Assembly (NCBI RefSeq): GCF_918797505.1
Contig: NC_092793.1
Coordinates: forward strand, 79,233,912 to 79,297,911
Origin: Bemisia tabaci
Lineage: Eukaryota; Arthropoda; Insecta; Hemiptera; Aleyrodidae
Direction: 5' to 3'
DNA length: 64,000 nt
Shown here piece by piece: positions 1-12,000 of this stretch. The first letter of the stretch is position 1; each line of letters starts with the position of its first letter. A program made the position numbers and the translations under genes. The notes below the pieces were generated by a model. The model was given only the letters and a program-made list of their open reading frames with translations, ran no database searches and was not told where the DNA came from.

Positions 1-45
1 GCATAAATGCCATTAGTTGCCCTATGCAGATAAGTGTTTTACGTA

Positions 46-283
46 CAGTCACTAGGGCCAACTTTGGGCCACCTATGACCACAGTGGGCCAGTGACATAT
101 TCGTCATACTCGGCAACCGATTAGATGTTTCTTCTTCTTCTTCTTTGCAACTGCAGCCGACATTGGAAAGCTTATGGCCTCTAGTTTACTTTGTATTCAA
201 TAGTTAGTGGACCTGTGAATGATTTTAGATGGCCCAATGTTACACCTTATACCAAATTGGCTCAAGGTTGGCCCTAGTGACTG
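46..283. mobile_element. MITE with TA target duplication
   Basis: The ends are inverted repeats starting CAGTCACTAGGGCCAAC and ending GTTGGCCCTAGTGACTG, flanked on both sides by TA (44-45 and 284-285). Length is 238 bp with no coding capacity. TIR plus TA duplication fits a Tc1/mariner-type MITE. Bases 1-40 just upstream resemble the middle of the 137-bp MITE seen at 14133 and 46582 and may be a fragment of it. Confidence 0.75.
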
Positions 284-794
284 TATGAGCCATGACATGT
301 AGTTCCTTAGTGCAAAATGAAATCCAAATATCGTTAGGCTGATTCTAATTAAATTCGTCAATATAAGAGTGGACTTACAGGATTTTAGTGGCTAAAATGG
401 CTCTCCGTTTTGACTACAGATCTTTTCTCCAGAAGTTTCAGAGAACTCGCACTAAAATTTAAAATTTGTTACTCTGCAAATTACGAACCTTGTGTGCTCA
501 GGATGTTTTCGCTCGCCCATACGTTCCTTTTGATGACGTCTCATTTATTGTTTTTCATCGTTTCTTTTTGCGAACAGGAAATTTATTTTGCGGCGGTGAA
601 TTTACTCAGGAGTTCAAGGTCAATCCTCAATTCGGAATATGAGTTGGCAAAAACGACTGAATAGCACGTCGCGCGTCGTTTAATTTTTTTCCAGCTATGG
701 GAATTATTTAGGTTTGTCATCTTCAAGTGTGACTCTCCACAATATAGAAATCTCAGAGTCGAAACATTTAAAATTGGATTCTCGGCAGTAGAGA

Positions 795-939
795 AGCGTG
801 CATGATCGATTTTCGATATTTCCCCATTTAAAGCTATGGTAAAGAATCGATTATTAAAGTGTTCGTTGCGAACACCCTGTTTATCGATCCTTTTTTATAG
901 GTTTAAATAGTCGATCAATCGATATATCGCAAAGCACGC
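795..939. repeat. ATCGAT-rich foldback MITE, copy 1
   Basis: A short foldback repeat with ends GCGTGCATGATCGA and TCGATATATCGC. The centre contains a GTTCG/CGAAC inverted motif, and the arms contain a fragment reading GATATTTCCCCATTTAAAGC. Related copies lie at about 20979-21110 and 42142-42290. No coding potential. Confidence 0.55.
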
Positions 940-1269
940 TACGCCACTGATTCTCGGTGTGCAACATTACTAAGGTTTTACAGAAATAGATCGTATTCGA
1001 TACATCAAACGGGTGATATTGTATCGATATCGATTGGTTCAAAACATAAACATAGCCTCAAAATTAAATTCAGAAATCTAAGAAAACGGGTCTTTTGTAA
1101 CAGATTTTTCATTCTTTTGAGTACCAAATGCCAATGCAAAGTGAAATTGTCAGGAAATTTCTCATTTTCGGCTTTTCCGACTTAAATCCTTCAAGTTGGG
1201 TTTGAGGTTATGTTCTATTGTTTTGAACCAAACGATACATCGCGAACCGTTATCGAATACGGTCTATTT

Positions 1270-1647
1270 GGACGTATTTCTACCAAACAGACCTATGTGC
1301 AAGTGAGAAATGTGGGGTGTGCTCGTTAGTCTCTGGCCGTAAGAGTGAATGAGAATAATAAAGCGCCAGTGACGTCAACGGAGATGGAGGAACCACCGTC
1401 CACCGCCTTCCCGGCTCCGCTTCGTCTTTAACTCATGAGCCCTGTCCACAACGCTCTCTTGCCATGCCCGCGGCTCATGAGTTCCGCATTCAGTTGCACA
1501 TAGGTCTGTTTGATAGAATGCAACATCCCGCTTTTCCAATTCTTCAAAAGGAACCACACCCACTTTTACATTGCTTCTTATGCAGCTTCCAAGAGCACAC
1601 CCCACATTTCTCACTTGCACATAGGTCTCTTTGGTAGAACTACGTCC
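1270..1647. mobile_element. GGAC...GTCC TIR element (378 bp)
   Basis: The left end reads GGACGTATTTCTACC. The right end is its imperfect complement and finishes TACGTCC. The inverted repeats extend about 55 bp. ATTT flanks both sides (1266-1269 and 1648-1651), a likely 4-bp target duplication. Shorter relatives with the same first 15 bases occur at 11087, 14559, 28859 and 48898. It lies 69 bp upstream of gene 1 exon 2. Confidence 0.7.
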
Positions 1648-1716
1648 ATTTGGCCTGTAAACCCCTCCCCCCTCCCGGCGAGCGAATGGCTAAAGGAATT
1701 TTTACTCTGATTGCAG

Positions 1717-4700
1717 AAGGTTATTTTGGCGGGAATTCACGATGACAACCCCGAATACGATGGAGACGGGTACATTGGGCTTGCGATAAGTTGCAGTTTC
1801 ACGGCGGTGAGCCTATGGCTGGCGCCATCCTTCCTCACCCTGACCGGCTCCAAAAACGCCCTCATCATCGGTGCTGTAGGTGAGCTGTAAGTAGCACCTG
1901 GATCGCCTGCCAAGCCCAACATAGGGATTGCAGTGACCAGGGAAGAATTATCATACGCTGTTATGTTAAGCTTCACAACGAGTTTTAACACTTAAACCTC
2001 GTGCTTGTCGACGGTTAAACTGCAAAACCGCGTATCTCCGTCTGCGATGTTGCGGACTGTCGATCATAATTCATTTTTTTAAAATGGGATTATTCTCAAT
2101 GGAGAATTTGCACGCAATTTTTTTATTGCTTCATCTGAAAGTGCCTAATGAGCTGAGTTCGCAATATTTTTCATAATTTTTTTCTGACATGGGAAATTGG
2201 AGAAAAATTGATTTAAAAGTGAGAAAATGCGCCGCCTTGTGACGTCATCTGGCGGCATTTCCCATTTAAACACATGTATTTTAGCAGAATCGGTTATTTT
2301 GTCATATCTCCTCTAATAATCGCTCAATTTATGAATCAAGGGTATCTTCGTGTTCAGTTCACTCAGAGGATTCCACTTAAACAGGAAATTCATCAAATTT
2401 CAGACCCTTGCAAATTCTCCATTTCAAATCTTGAAATTCTCCCTTATTCTTCTTCTCTGCTTGAAGAGTAGTATTCTGATAAAATTTCAAGCAATAGTGT
2501 CGGTTTTTTCTCCATTCATAAAATAAAATGTAAGAGGAAGATTTCGAAACGATGCTGCCGTGCTAAGGAAGAACGGCGTACGAACATTCGAGAGTTGCCA
2601 AATTTCCTTCAATTAAATGTTTATTTTTGAGGAAAGTTATGAATCTTTTTTCTTGAAATTTTCAGACATTTTAGATCAAATTACAAACAAAATTACCCGA
2701 AAAATTGGCAGAAGAAAATTAAAAAAATTTCCTGAAAATTAGTGATTTGCCGGAGGAAATTTGGCAATGCATGGAGGCTCATATGGCGTTTTTCCTCAGC
2801 ACGGCAGAATGAGAAAAGTTTTTTTGCAGTTTTACCGCCGTCATGAATTTTATTGGAGTCTCAAGCCTCCGCTTTGGTGACGTTTATTTTTAATGTACGC
2901 TTTCATAACGCTCATAGCATGCAGAAAAATCGTAGTGCACCTGACCAAAGAACATAACACCACTCCAAGGTTGTAAAATGGGCTTAATTTTCCTCACAAA
3001 AATGTGCCGTAGCAATTTTTCTCTAAAATTTTGCTGATTTTTGCATGAGATTATGGGAAAAGTCAGGAAAATTATCAGTAAGAAATGCTCAAGATTTTCT
3101 TGGTAAAAATGCAATTTTCGGGGGGATATTTAGCAGCGTTAAATACAGTTACGTTCTATCGTTCATGTATAAGTAGCTCCTGAGAGTTCTACGTACACTC
3201 CACGGTTCTACCACACTTTATGTTTCTCGATGTTTATTATCTGTACCTTTCGAGGCGGCTCTAAGTTTCACATTTTGATGACTACCCTCATCGGCTAAAC
3301 CCAGGTTGATGATGATATCGATGGAGTATCATTAGACAAAACATCAGGAGAAGTTCTGAGCCTCCAAGTCAACTTAGCAGACTACTGTCTTTATACTTAT
3401 AGGGCATAAGTGCATGAAACAAACATGTTTGTTGCGCGGTGGTAGTGACCCAGTAGTTACGAACAATTAAAGTCGATGACGGTGACATAAAACCATTGTA
3501 AAGTCTTTGGTACATTTTACTCGATTACATTTTATCTTACTCGACCCTCAACCCGGAGTCTTATCACACCAAAAAAACATGGTTTGAGGAACAGTGATAC
3601 GAGGATGGTAATCATCAGCATTCTATGGTAGCAAGTACTATAACTCCAACTGCATTCACCGAATGTAAGGTAAATGCTGCCAGATTTTTAGTTATCCTTA
3701 TATCCTACATTATTACTGTCAAAAAACAAGTAGAGGCACTATATTTACCATGTATTTCTGGCAAAATTTACCATTTTTTAAATTGAACGTATATTACTTA
3801 CTCCAATCGGGATTCATCAATTGTTTTGTTTTTCTAGAATCTTTTCTGGTTCCTTCTATTTGGAGAGTACCTTGATTTTTTATGTCGTCTCAGCCATTTC
3901 TGGAGTCACTCACGCTTTGTTATGGACAGGTCAGGGTGTTTACCTCATCGAAAACTCCACACCAAAAACAGTTGTTCGGGACTCATCAATATTTTGGTTT
4001 TTGTATCATATCTCGTAAGTACTTCACCCTATCTATTCAGTCGTGCCGAGGAAAAACGTAATATGAGCTTTCAGACGTTGCCAAATATCTTCTGTGAAAA
4101 CACAAATTTTCAGGAACATTTGTGAATATTTTTCATCTATTTTTCTTCCTTTTTTCAGAGGAGTTTTATAGAAGGCAGATCTAAATTATCTGAAAATTTC
4201 AAGATGAAATATTCATAACTCTCCTTACAAATACTGATTTTATCGGAGAAAATTTGGCAACTCTCGAATATTCGTACGGCATTTTTCTTTAGCACGGCAG
4301 TATTCGTCACTAGGACTTAGGTTGTCATTTAAATGCGTTTGCATTTAGTTTAAGTTACCCTAATAAAAATAAAATATTGAATAGTTTGTATATTGTTGTC
4401 AAATGATTTGCAGTGTAATTTAGAGAACGATGTGCACAATAACCATCGTTTAAAGCAATGTCTAAGTAGAGGCGGATCCAGTTTTTTCGAACGGGGCGGA
4501 GTGGAAGGGGGGTCCGGAGATTCCCGATTCCCCCGGAAAATTTTCGAAATTTGAAAGCGTCTTATATGGCGTTTGAGTCAGTATCGTCTTACATATTTAC
4601 CAAATATAGGCCTCTTTCCTTTTACTCTCCTCCGTTCCTCCCTTCTTTCTTACATCTCTTCTTCTCTTTCACTCTACATTTCTTCCAATCATTGAGACCA

Positions 4701-6052
4701 TTACCTTCCGAATTTGTGCTGTTTTTGGTAGCAAACCCTGTGACCTAACTTACGGCCATAGCTGCTGAGGTATCGTTTTAAAGTAAATAAATTCTAGTAC
4801 CACTGCTACTATAAAAACCTCCTATTTTGGGTGAATTGGGGGGCCTACAACCCTGACGTCCCCCTTGGATTCGCCTTTGCTTTTAACAAGAAGCTATATT
4901 ACGGCTATCGTATTGTGATAACTGTTCTCTGAGTGAAGAAAAACGGATGGCATCAGCAGAGATATATTGAGAACCGAACAAAGGAGGCTTTGTACGTTGC
5001 TCAATGGGATATTGGACGGCGCTTGTAGTTTATGTTGTCGATAAATTAATTGATGAGGAAGTAGAGCAATGCATGGTTCAAGAGCAGCTCATTGTGTCAA
5101 CTGCGGGTATAGTCAAACCGAAGCGCCGCTAATAATCTTTACCCTACTCTCCTTGGCCTCGCAAAGCTTTAGAGATATGACAGCAGTCCTCCTGAGAAAG
5201 TCCTCCTCGTGAAAACCGAGTCAAGATAGTGAAAAGCTGCAACTTATAACAAGTACATTGCCGCAGGTTTTAGTAAGAGATGCTCCTTCAATCAATAGAT
5301 AGGCAACATTTACAACACTCCGAGGCAGTAACAATACTTTTACAATGTAATTGCAATTCATGCAACGCTATGCAATAAAAGGTTAAATAAAATTAGCTTT
5401 TTCTCCCGTAGGGTAGTGAAAGAATGGATTGACGAGGGCGAAATTAAATCGAGTGATTCTCTTCTGTCCTGCTTTAGGCCTGTATTGGGAAATGTTTCTG
5501 CTTTTTGTACGTTGGCAGGGAAGTCGAGCGTGGACGCGGGGACCCGGGTCATGATCCTCGACGTCATGAACGTCATCCTGGCCCTGTCCGTCGTCATGTT
5601 CTGCTTCTTGCCGGCCTCGAGCCCCCGGAGGAAAAACCCCGACCAGGCCGCCACCATCACGGACCCGGCTAGCGAGCCCAAGCCAGAGGATTGCGCCGAA
5701 GCCCTCAGGCAGGCCTGGCTCGTCTTCACTGATACTCACATGCTCGCCCTCATGATTCTCTTCGTTTATTCAGGTTCATAAAGTATTCTCACTCTCATCG
5801 ATATACTTCGTATCCGGCCAAAGTATCACAAGCGCCACGCACTAGAAAAAAAAACACATTGTATCTAGAGTCCAGACTCTTGAAAACATTGACAAGAAAA
5901 AATACTCTTGATTCAATCAGATTTTTGCTTCAATCGAAAGGAAATCCGCTCAAATTAAGATGCTTGGTTCTTGATTTAAGTGAAAATCCGATTGAATCAA
6001 GAGTATTTTTTCTTGTCGATGTTTTCAAGAGTCTGGACTCTAGATCGACTGT

Positions 6053-6090
<38 letters not shown>

Positions 6091-9000
6091 CAGTGCGTGT
6101 GCTTAGGCACTTTATTGCCAAACTTCTTGAAATAGAGAATTTGCAGGTGTCTACCATTTGATGAATTTCGTGTTTATATGAAAACTACTGAGTGAACTGA
6201 ACACGAGGATACCACTGGTTCATGAATTGAACAATTACTGTAGAAGATATGACTTATCTAATCTGCTAAAATACGTTTGTTTAAATGGGAAATGCCGCCT
6301 GCAGATGACGTCACTAGGCGGTGCATTTTCTCACTTTTAAATCGATTTTCATACTATTTCCCATACCAGAAAAAAATGATAAAACATACTGTGAAATCAG
6401 CTCTTTAAGCACTTTCAGATGAAGCAATAAAAAAATTGTATCCAAATCCTACATTTGTCGTAACCTTCATAAAGAACGTAACTGCTTTTCAATGTTGCCA
6501 AATTTCCCCTCACAAAATGCATTTATACCAGTAGAATCTTGGGCATTTCCAACTGAAAATGTTATTGATTTTTCCTCTGATATCATGCTAAAATCAGAAA
6601 AATTTTGGACACACATTGCTCAAGTACATTCTTGTAAAAAGTGTAATGTCAAAGTCAGTTTTGTAACCTGTGAATGGAGTTACGTTCCTTGGTCCGGGAA
6701 ACGCGGAATTGTCAAACTTTCCACGAAAATACCAATGACCAAAATCACTCAAACATTTTACCTATATTCCTTTCGTTGTAGATTAATATTTAAAATTTTC
6801 ATGAAAGTGTGTGTAAAAGTTTTAAAAAGTAAAATTAAAAGAATTTCAAGATGTTTGGGTACATAGCGTCTGAGCGTAAATGACGCTTGTGATGATTTGG
6901 CCGAAAGGTGACAATTTTATAGAAATATATACACTCATACTTTACAAGAGGCTCACCATCAAATAAATCACTTAGTTCCCCCCCTTCATGTTCACCGACC
7001 CCCGTGTTACGTATTCAAATTTAGGGTCAAAGCTCCCGTCCTCAAAATAAATGCCTATAATACCAAGGCAGCATTCTGCAAAAAAAAAAAAAACAAAAAA
7101 AAAAAAAAACAAAAAAAAACTGAAGTTTAATTTCAGTAAAATGTAGCATAAAAAAAGTTGGCTTGAAATTTATTGTTTACCTTTAACCTGAATGAGTGAT
7201 AAAACTTCTCTTTCCCCATCACGCAACATTCCAGTCGCGTTGTTTCTATCTGCTTTTATTCGGTGTAAAGTTAAAACACTACAAAAACCATCGATGATTT
7301 TTGCAGGTCATGTTTAAACTTTATTTAATGCTCTCATTTAATTTCCAGTGCTCGTGATTCTGAAACGAGCGGCTGGTGACTTGGCATTTTCGATCATTTC
7401 CATCACCTCGCTAGGCAACTTTGTTTTGAACAATTATTGTCAAAATGCGCGCACATTGAGGAAGTGTGTCCATTTCAGTCTCAGCTAAAATAGTGTCTTT
7501 GGGACAAGATACCTCGACCTTGAACAAAAAACGTCTGCGAAAATATCCTCTTTCTTGTTGATCCAGCGTAATTTGTCATTGTTCACGAAACACATAAACT
7601 TCATACATAGGTTTTTATCCGGTGGCTGGGCCTTTGATATAATTGAGCCGATTAAATGTTGCGATACTACCTTAACTTGAGTTGCGATACTATCACAATT
7701 AACCGGAAATACTCGTATCATTCAACAAATGGGGCTAGTGTAACAATTTTAGGGTATGACGCCCTACAAATTTTCCCAGGTTTTCGTCTTACAAGATAGT
7801 CTCACAAACGATGAGAACGGTTATAGGACATTTCGTCAACGATTTTTTGACCGAGCACATGTTTTTTCCAGTAGTTTAAGTCCACACGTTTTTTTTTGTC
7901 ACGGGAGTTTTGGTCCACTTACCAATTATTGAGACCTACAGTTAATTAACTTCAACATGGTCGACATGTAAATACGAACAACATTTGCTTATGACGTTTT
8001 TGGATGAAATGTATAATGTTTTGGAAGAATGAGGATTTGCTCGTTTTTTTTTTGTTTAGTTGGCCAAACGGAAACAAATATATAATTGAGAATTTTGGCG
8101 TCAATTGAGATGTTGCATGAGTGAGGAATTTGCGATTTGACCATTGATTCTCATGTAAAAATTCGCGAGAAATACGATGTGGCCACTGGTTTTCTCTGAT
8201 ATTAACTCCGAAGCTCAAAAAAAGCTCTCAAATTGAGGCCAAAATGGTGGGGATATCCCACGCTATTCTGAGAGTCCACCTCTACATCAACACAAGCTCT
8301 CCATGCAAAGATAGGGAGCAAATACATTGACAGGGCTGCCACTTTATTTGGGGACTCTAAAATTGAAAACACGGCATCACTGCTAATGTATTAGCTCCCT
8401 ATCTTTGCATGGAGAATTCGTCTTGATGTAGAGGTGGACTTTCAGGATAGCGTGGGATATCCATTATCCCCTCCATTTTGGCTTCAACTTGAGAGCTGTT
8501 TGTGAGCTTGGGAGTTGATTTCAGAGAAAACCAGTGGCGCTATCGTGTTTCTCGTGAACTTTTACATAAGAATCAATAGTCAAATCGCAAATTCCTCACA
8601 CATGCAACATCTCCATTCCACGAGGGAAAACTCACTAAAACTCTCTACACCTCTTTGGTGCAACAGAACTTAATTAACTTTCATGAAAATCCCATCTTCT
8701 TATACCTGCACCGGATGAACCTTTTGATTTTCCTCAGCAGCCGGCGTGCCGCGGCGCTTCAAACTACTAATTCGACATAGAGGTGTTGCACAGTATCATA
8801 CAAGATTGAAGGCACCCCAACGTATCATGATTGATGGCATCCTTCTAAAGCACGAAGTTCCTTCGCAAATTAAATCGAGTGACGACAAAAAAAAGAGAGC
8901 TGTAGTCGAAAAACTTGCTAAGTCCTAGTATCTGGACCCAGCAACGTTTAGCATGATTTTTGAACGTAATTAGAGGAAAAAGTGGCTTGATTCAAGCAGA

Positions 9001-12000
9001 AATATGCTCAAATTTACCGCCGAGAAGATTTCCTTATAAATCAATAAAGAAAATAATGCCCGTTTAGAGAAAAAAGGATGTTTAAATAAAAAGAAAAGTC
9101 ACTTAGATCAAGCAGAAACCTGCTTTTATTCAGCTATTTTATTCTTGATTCAAAATAAAATCTTCTTGACGGCATACTCAAGAATGTTTCTGCCTAAATC
9201 GAGTCACATTTTTCTCTAATGAAATTCAAAAATTATGCTAAACGTTATTAAATACGGATGCTAGGACTGAGTGAGTTTTTTAGATTACCGCTCTCTTTTT
9301 GTAACGTAGTATCTTGATTTATTTTGCAAGGAAAGCTCTGCATCCCTAAAGGAAGCTTGCCATTCTTGATACGGTGGAACGCCTTCAATCTCGTATGATA
9401 CTGTGCAACACCTATGTCGCGAAATAGTTGCTTGAAACGCCGTAGCACTCTGCGGCGCGGCGGGCGACCAGCGTGGCACGCGCATAGGCGCCTACAAACC
9501 TAACAGGGATACTTCACGCATTGCGCAACGCGTGAAATATCCCGTTAGGTTTGTAGGCGCCAGTGCGCAATCCGCTCTGTGTTAGGCTCTAATATTTAAA
9601 CTCGCGGAGTCAGCGTTTTTTAACTCATGATTTTGAAATATTTGCACGCTCTGCACGGATTATTCTCATTTAAATTGATGAAGAAAAAAACATATTTATT
9701 AAAGGAAAATATAACGTGTGTTTTGAAAATATTAAGGTGGTTCCGTGTCTAATTTAATGTTTTCCAAAGCTTTTGAACATTTCTTTTATATTTTTTTCAT
9801 GCTTTTACTATGTGCTGCAGCACATCTGTACTAGTATTCGCAATCAAACGCTCAAAATTGGACGTAAAAGATCGATATAAAAGTGGGTTAAAACCAAAGA
9901 TTGCGTCCTCCTTGGTTTTTTCTCTCTCTCTTTATTTTTGTATAGTTCCTTCCAACACAAGTACGGCTCCTTGAGATTAATATCGATGCCATCGCTTGGA
10001 AAAGGTTTTACAAACATTTGCAACGTTTTAAAAATATAATGTTTTTAAAATAAAGTAATATTATCATTTAAAAAAGGAATATATTTACGGTACATTTTAA
10101 AACAACAATTTTATAGATAGAAATAAAACCAAATATTCACCAATGAAAATTTGAAACATGAATCAAAAAAAGAAAGTAATATTTCAATTAAAAAAATGAG
10201 TTACCATAACACGATATTGTCAATATAATTTTACATATGGACTGAAATATATCCTTTGACCTAGTCACTGTTTTTTATTTTACGCATGGACGTAAATTAC
10301 TGGACTAAACAGGTGCCTGGACAAAAGACCGTTGACGGAATGCCCTAAAACCATGAGAACACACTCAGATTTATTGTTGGTGCGTATTTTTTCAGTTAAA
10401 GTAAATGTCTCTGTGTTTTAGGTTTACAAATAGCTTACTCTGAGACTATCTACAACTCAAGTGTTGGCTTTACGCTTAGCCTGAGTCAAAACGTGAAAGA
10501 GCTGGTGCCGCTGACGGGTATCTTCAATGGAATCGGAATATTACTGGGTAAGATCTTGAGAAAAATTCAAAACTTTGGCTTTATCTGTGCCTAGTTATAG
10601 GAAATGCCACTAAACAAGGTCTCAACTTTAAAAGAACATCACATGCATTTTCTTTAAAATTTTATGATAAAAACGACTTCGACGGGAAAGTTGGAAATCA
10701 GAGTGGCACGCGCATAGGCGCCTACAAACCTAACAGGGATACTTCACGCATTGCGCAACGCGTGAAGTATCCCGTTGGGTTTGTAGGCGCCAGTGCGCAA
10801 TCCGCTCTGTGTTAGGCTCTAATATTTAAACTCGCAGAATCAGCGTTTTTCAACTCATGTTTTTGAAATAATTGCACGCTCTGCACGGATTATTCTCATT
10901 TAAATTGATGAAGAAAAATAAATATTTATTAAAGGAAAATATAACGTGTTACGTGTATACTTGTCACCTGATGTTATTATCTCGTTGAGAGGTTAACCTC
11001 TTAACGAGATAATAACATGGGTTTATTATGGGTTCATGGGCGCCAATTTGAGTTCCTTTTGAGGAATTTAGAATCCCGGATAGCGCGTTCTGTCAAACGG
11101 AACTAAGCGCCATGGAAAAGCATTACGAGTATAGGAACGAATGAGCCCGACGCCCGGTTCTGCCGCCAATCCAAGCCCCCCTCCCCCTTCCTTCCCCGAT
11201 GGCGCTTAGTTCCGTTTGACAGAAATACGTCCATTTAAAGAACATCGAGCAGAATTATTTGCAACCTCGAGTGTAATAACCTATCCCGTTCCTGTCTAGG
11301 TGTGTGCATTCAAACACTACAGCAAGCGAAGGCTTTCAACTGGACAAACTCCGTATACCTGACAATTGGAATACAATTCCAACTAATATGCTACGTTTTG
11401 ACAGGGCTAAATTTGCCGAACGAATCGGCATTTGGCGATACGCAGAAAACTGGCGTTCTCTTCAACAGGTAAAGTTCATGAAGACTTGTAAGTTTTCTTT
11501 TGCTTTTTTTTACGGGTATTGCACTTAAAATCCCAAGTATTGAAATTTTTGAAAATTGAAATAAGATCTGAAAGTTTCATTGTTATGACGTTGATTGAAC
11601 GGAGTTAGCCGCAATCGGCCTAATTGTCTCTCATGTTTTATTTTTTTAAACATAAAACTTAGCAACACTGAAAAAAATAAAAATTTCATTGAAAGATCCA
11701 GAGGTAACTTTTTTGATTATGTGTGTTACAGTGTTCCCCTCGCACTTTTATCCAGCGTTTTGCTGGGGATCGGGAATATGAGCATCCAAACATACGTCTC
11801 ATCACTGATTGCCACGCTATTTTGGGAGAGGAGTTCTCAAGTGAGCGCCATCTTTAACTTCTCCGAGGTAAGAAGTTGCATTTTTACATGCTTATACATG
11901 ACCTCAAGTACGCAAAATAACAAATCAATTGACGGGCATCAGGAATAAAATTTTTTGACTATCGCCCATAGATACCCGCAAAAATCATAAAAATCGGCCC

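Larger units (their letters stand above)
7819..10352. mobile_element. Large TIR element A (2.5 kb, composite)
   Basis: The left terminus reads GGTTATAGGACATTTCGTCA and the right terminus is its imperfect complement (TGACGGAATGCCCTAAAACC). Inside both ends follow CAGTAGTTTAAGTCCACACG-type blocks. A second, shorter member of the family is 23790-25048. Internal parts shared with it include a block that lines up across the foldback inserted at 8107-8633. Near its right part it carries the 75-bp palindrome at 9487-9561, and an inverted pair of about 70 bp (8750-8820 with 9377-9445). No transposase reading frame is visible. Intron 4 of gene 1. Confidence 0.65.

Noticed and set aside
410..664. Possible first exon of gene 1
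   Set aside because: No KRDFN-type start, no donor in phase 0, and no similarity to exon 1 of genes 2 and 3.
5358..5739. Two overlapping - strand frames opposite gene 1 exon 4
   Set aside because: They are shadows of a GC-rich + strand exon that matches UNC93-like genes 2 and 3 in the + frame.
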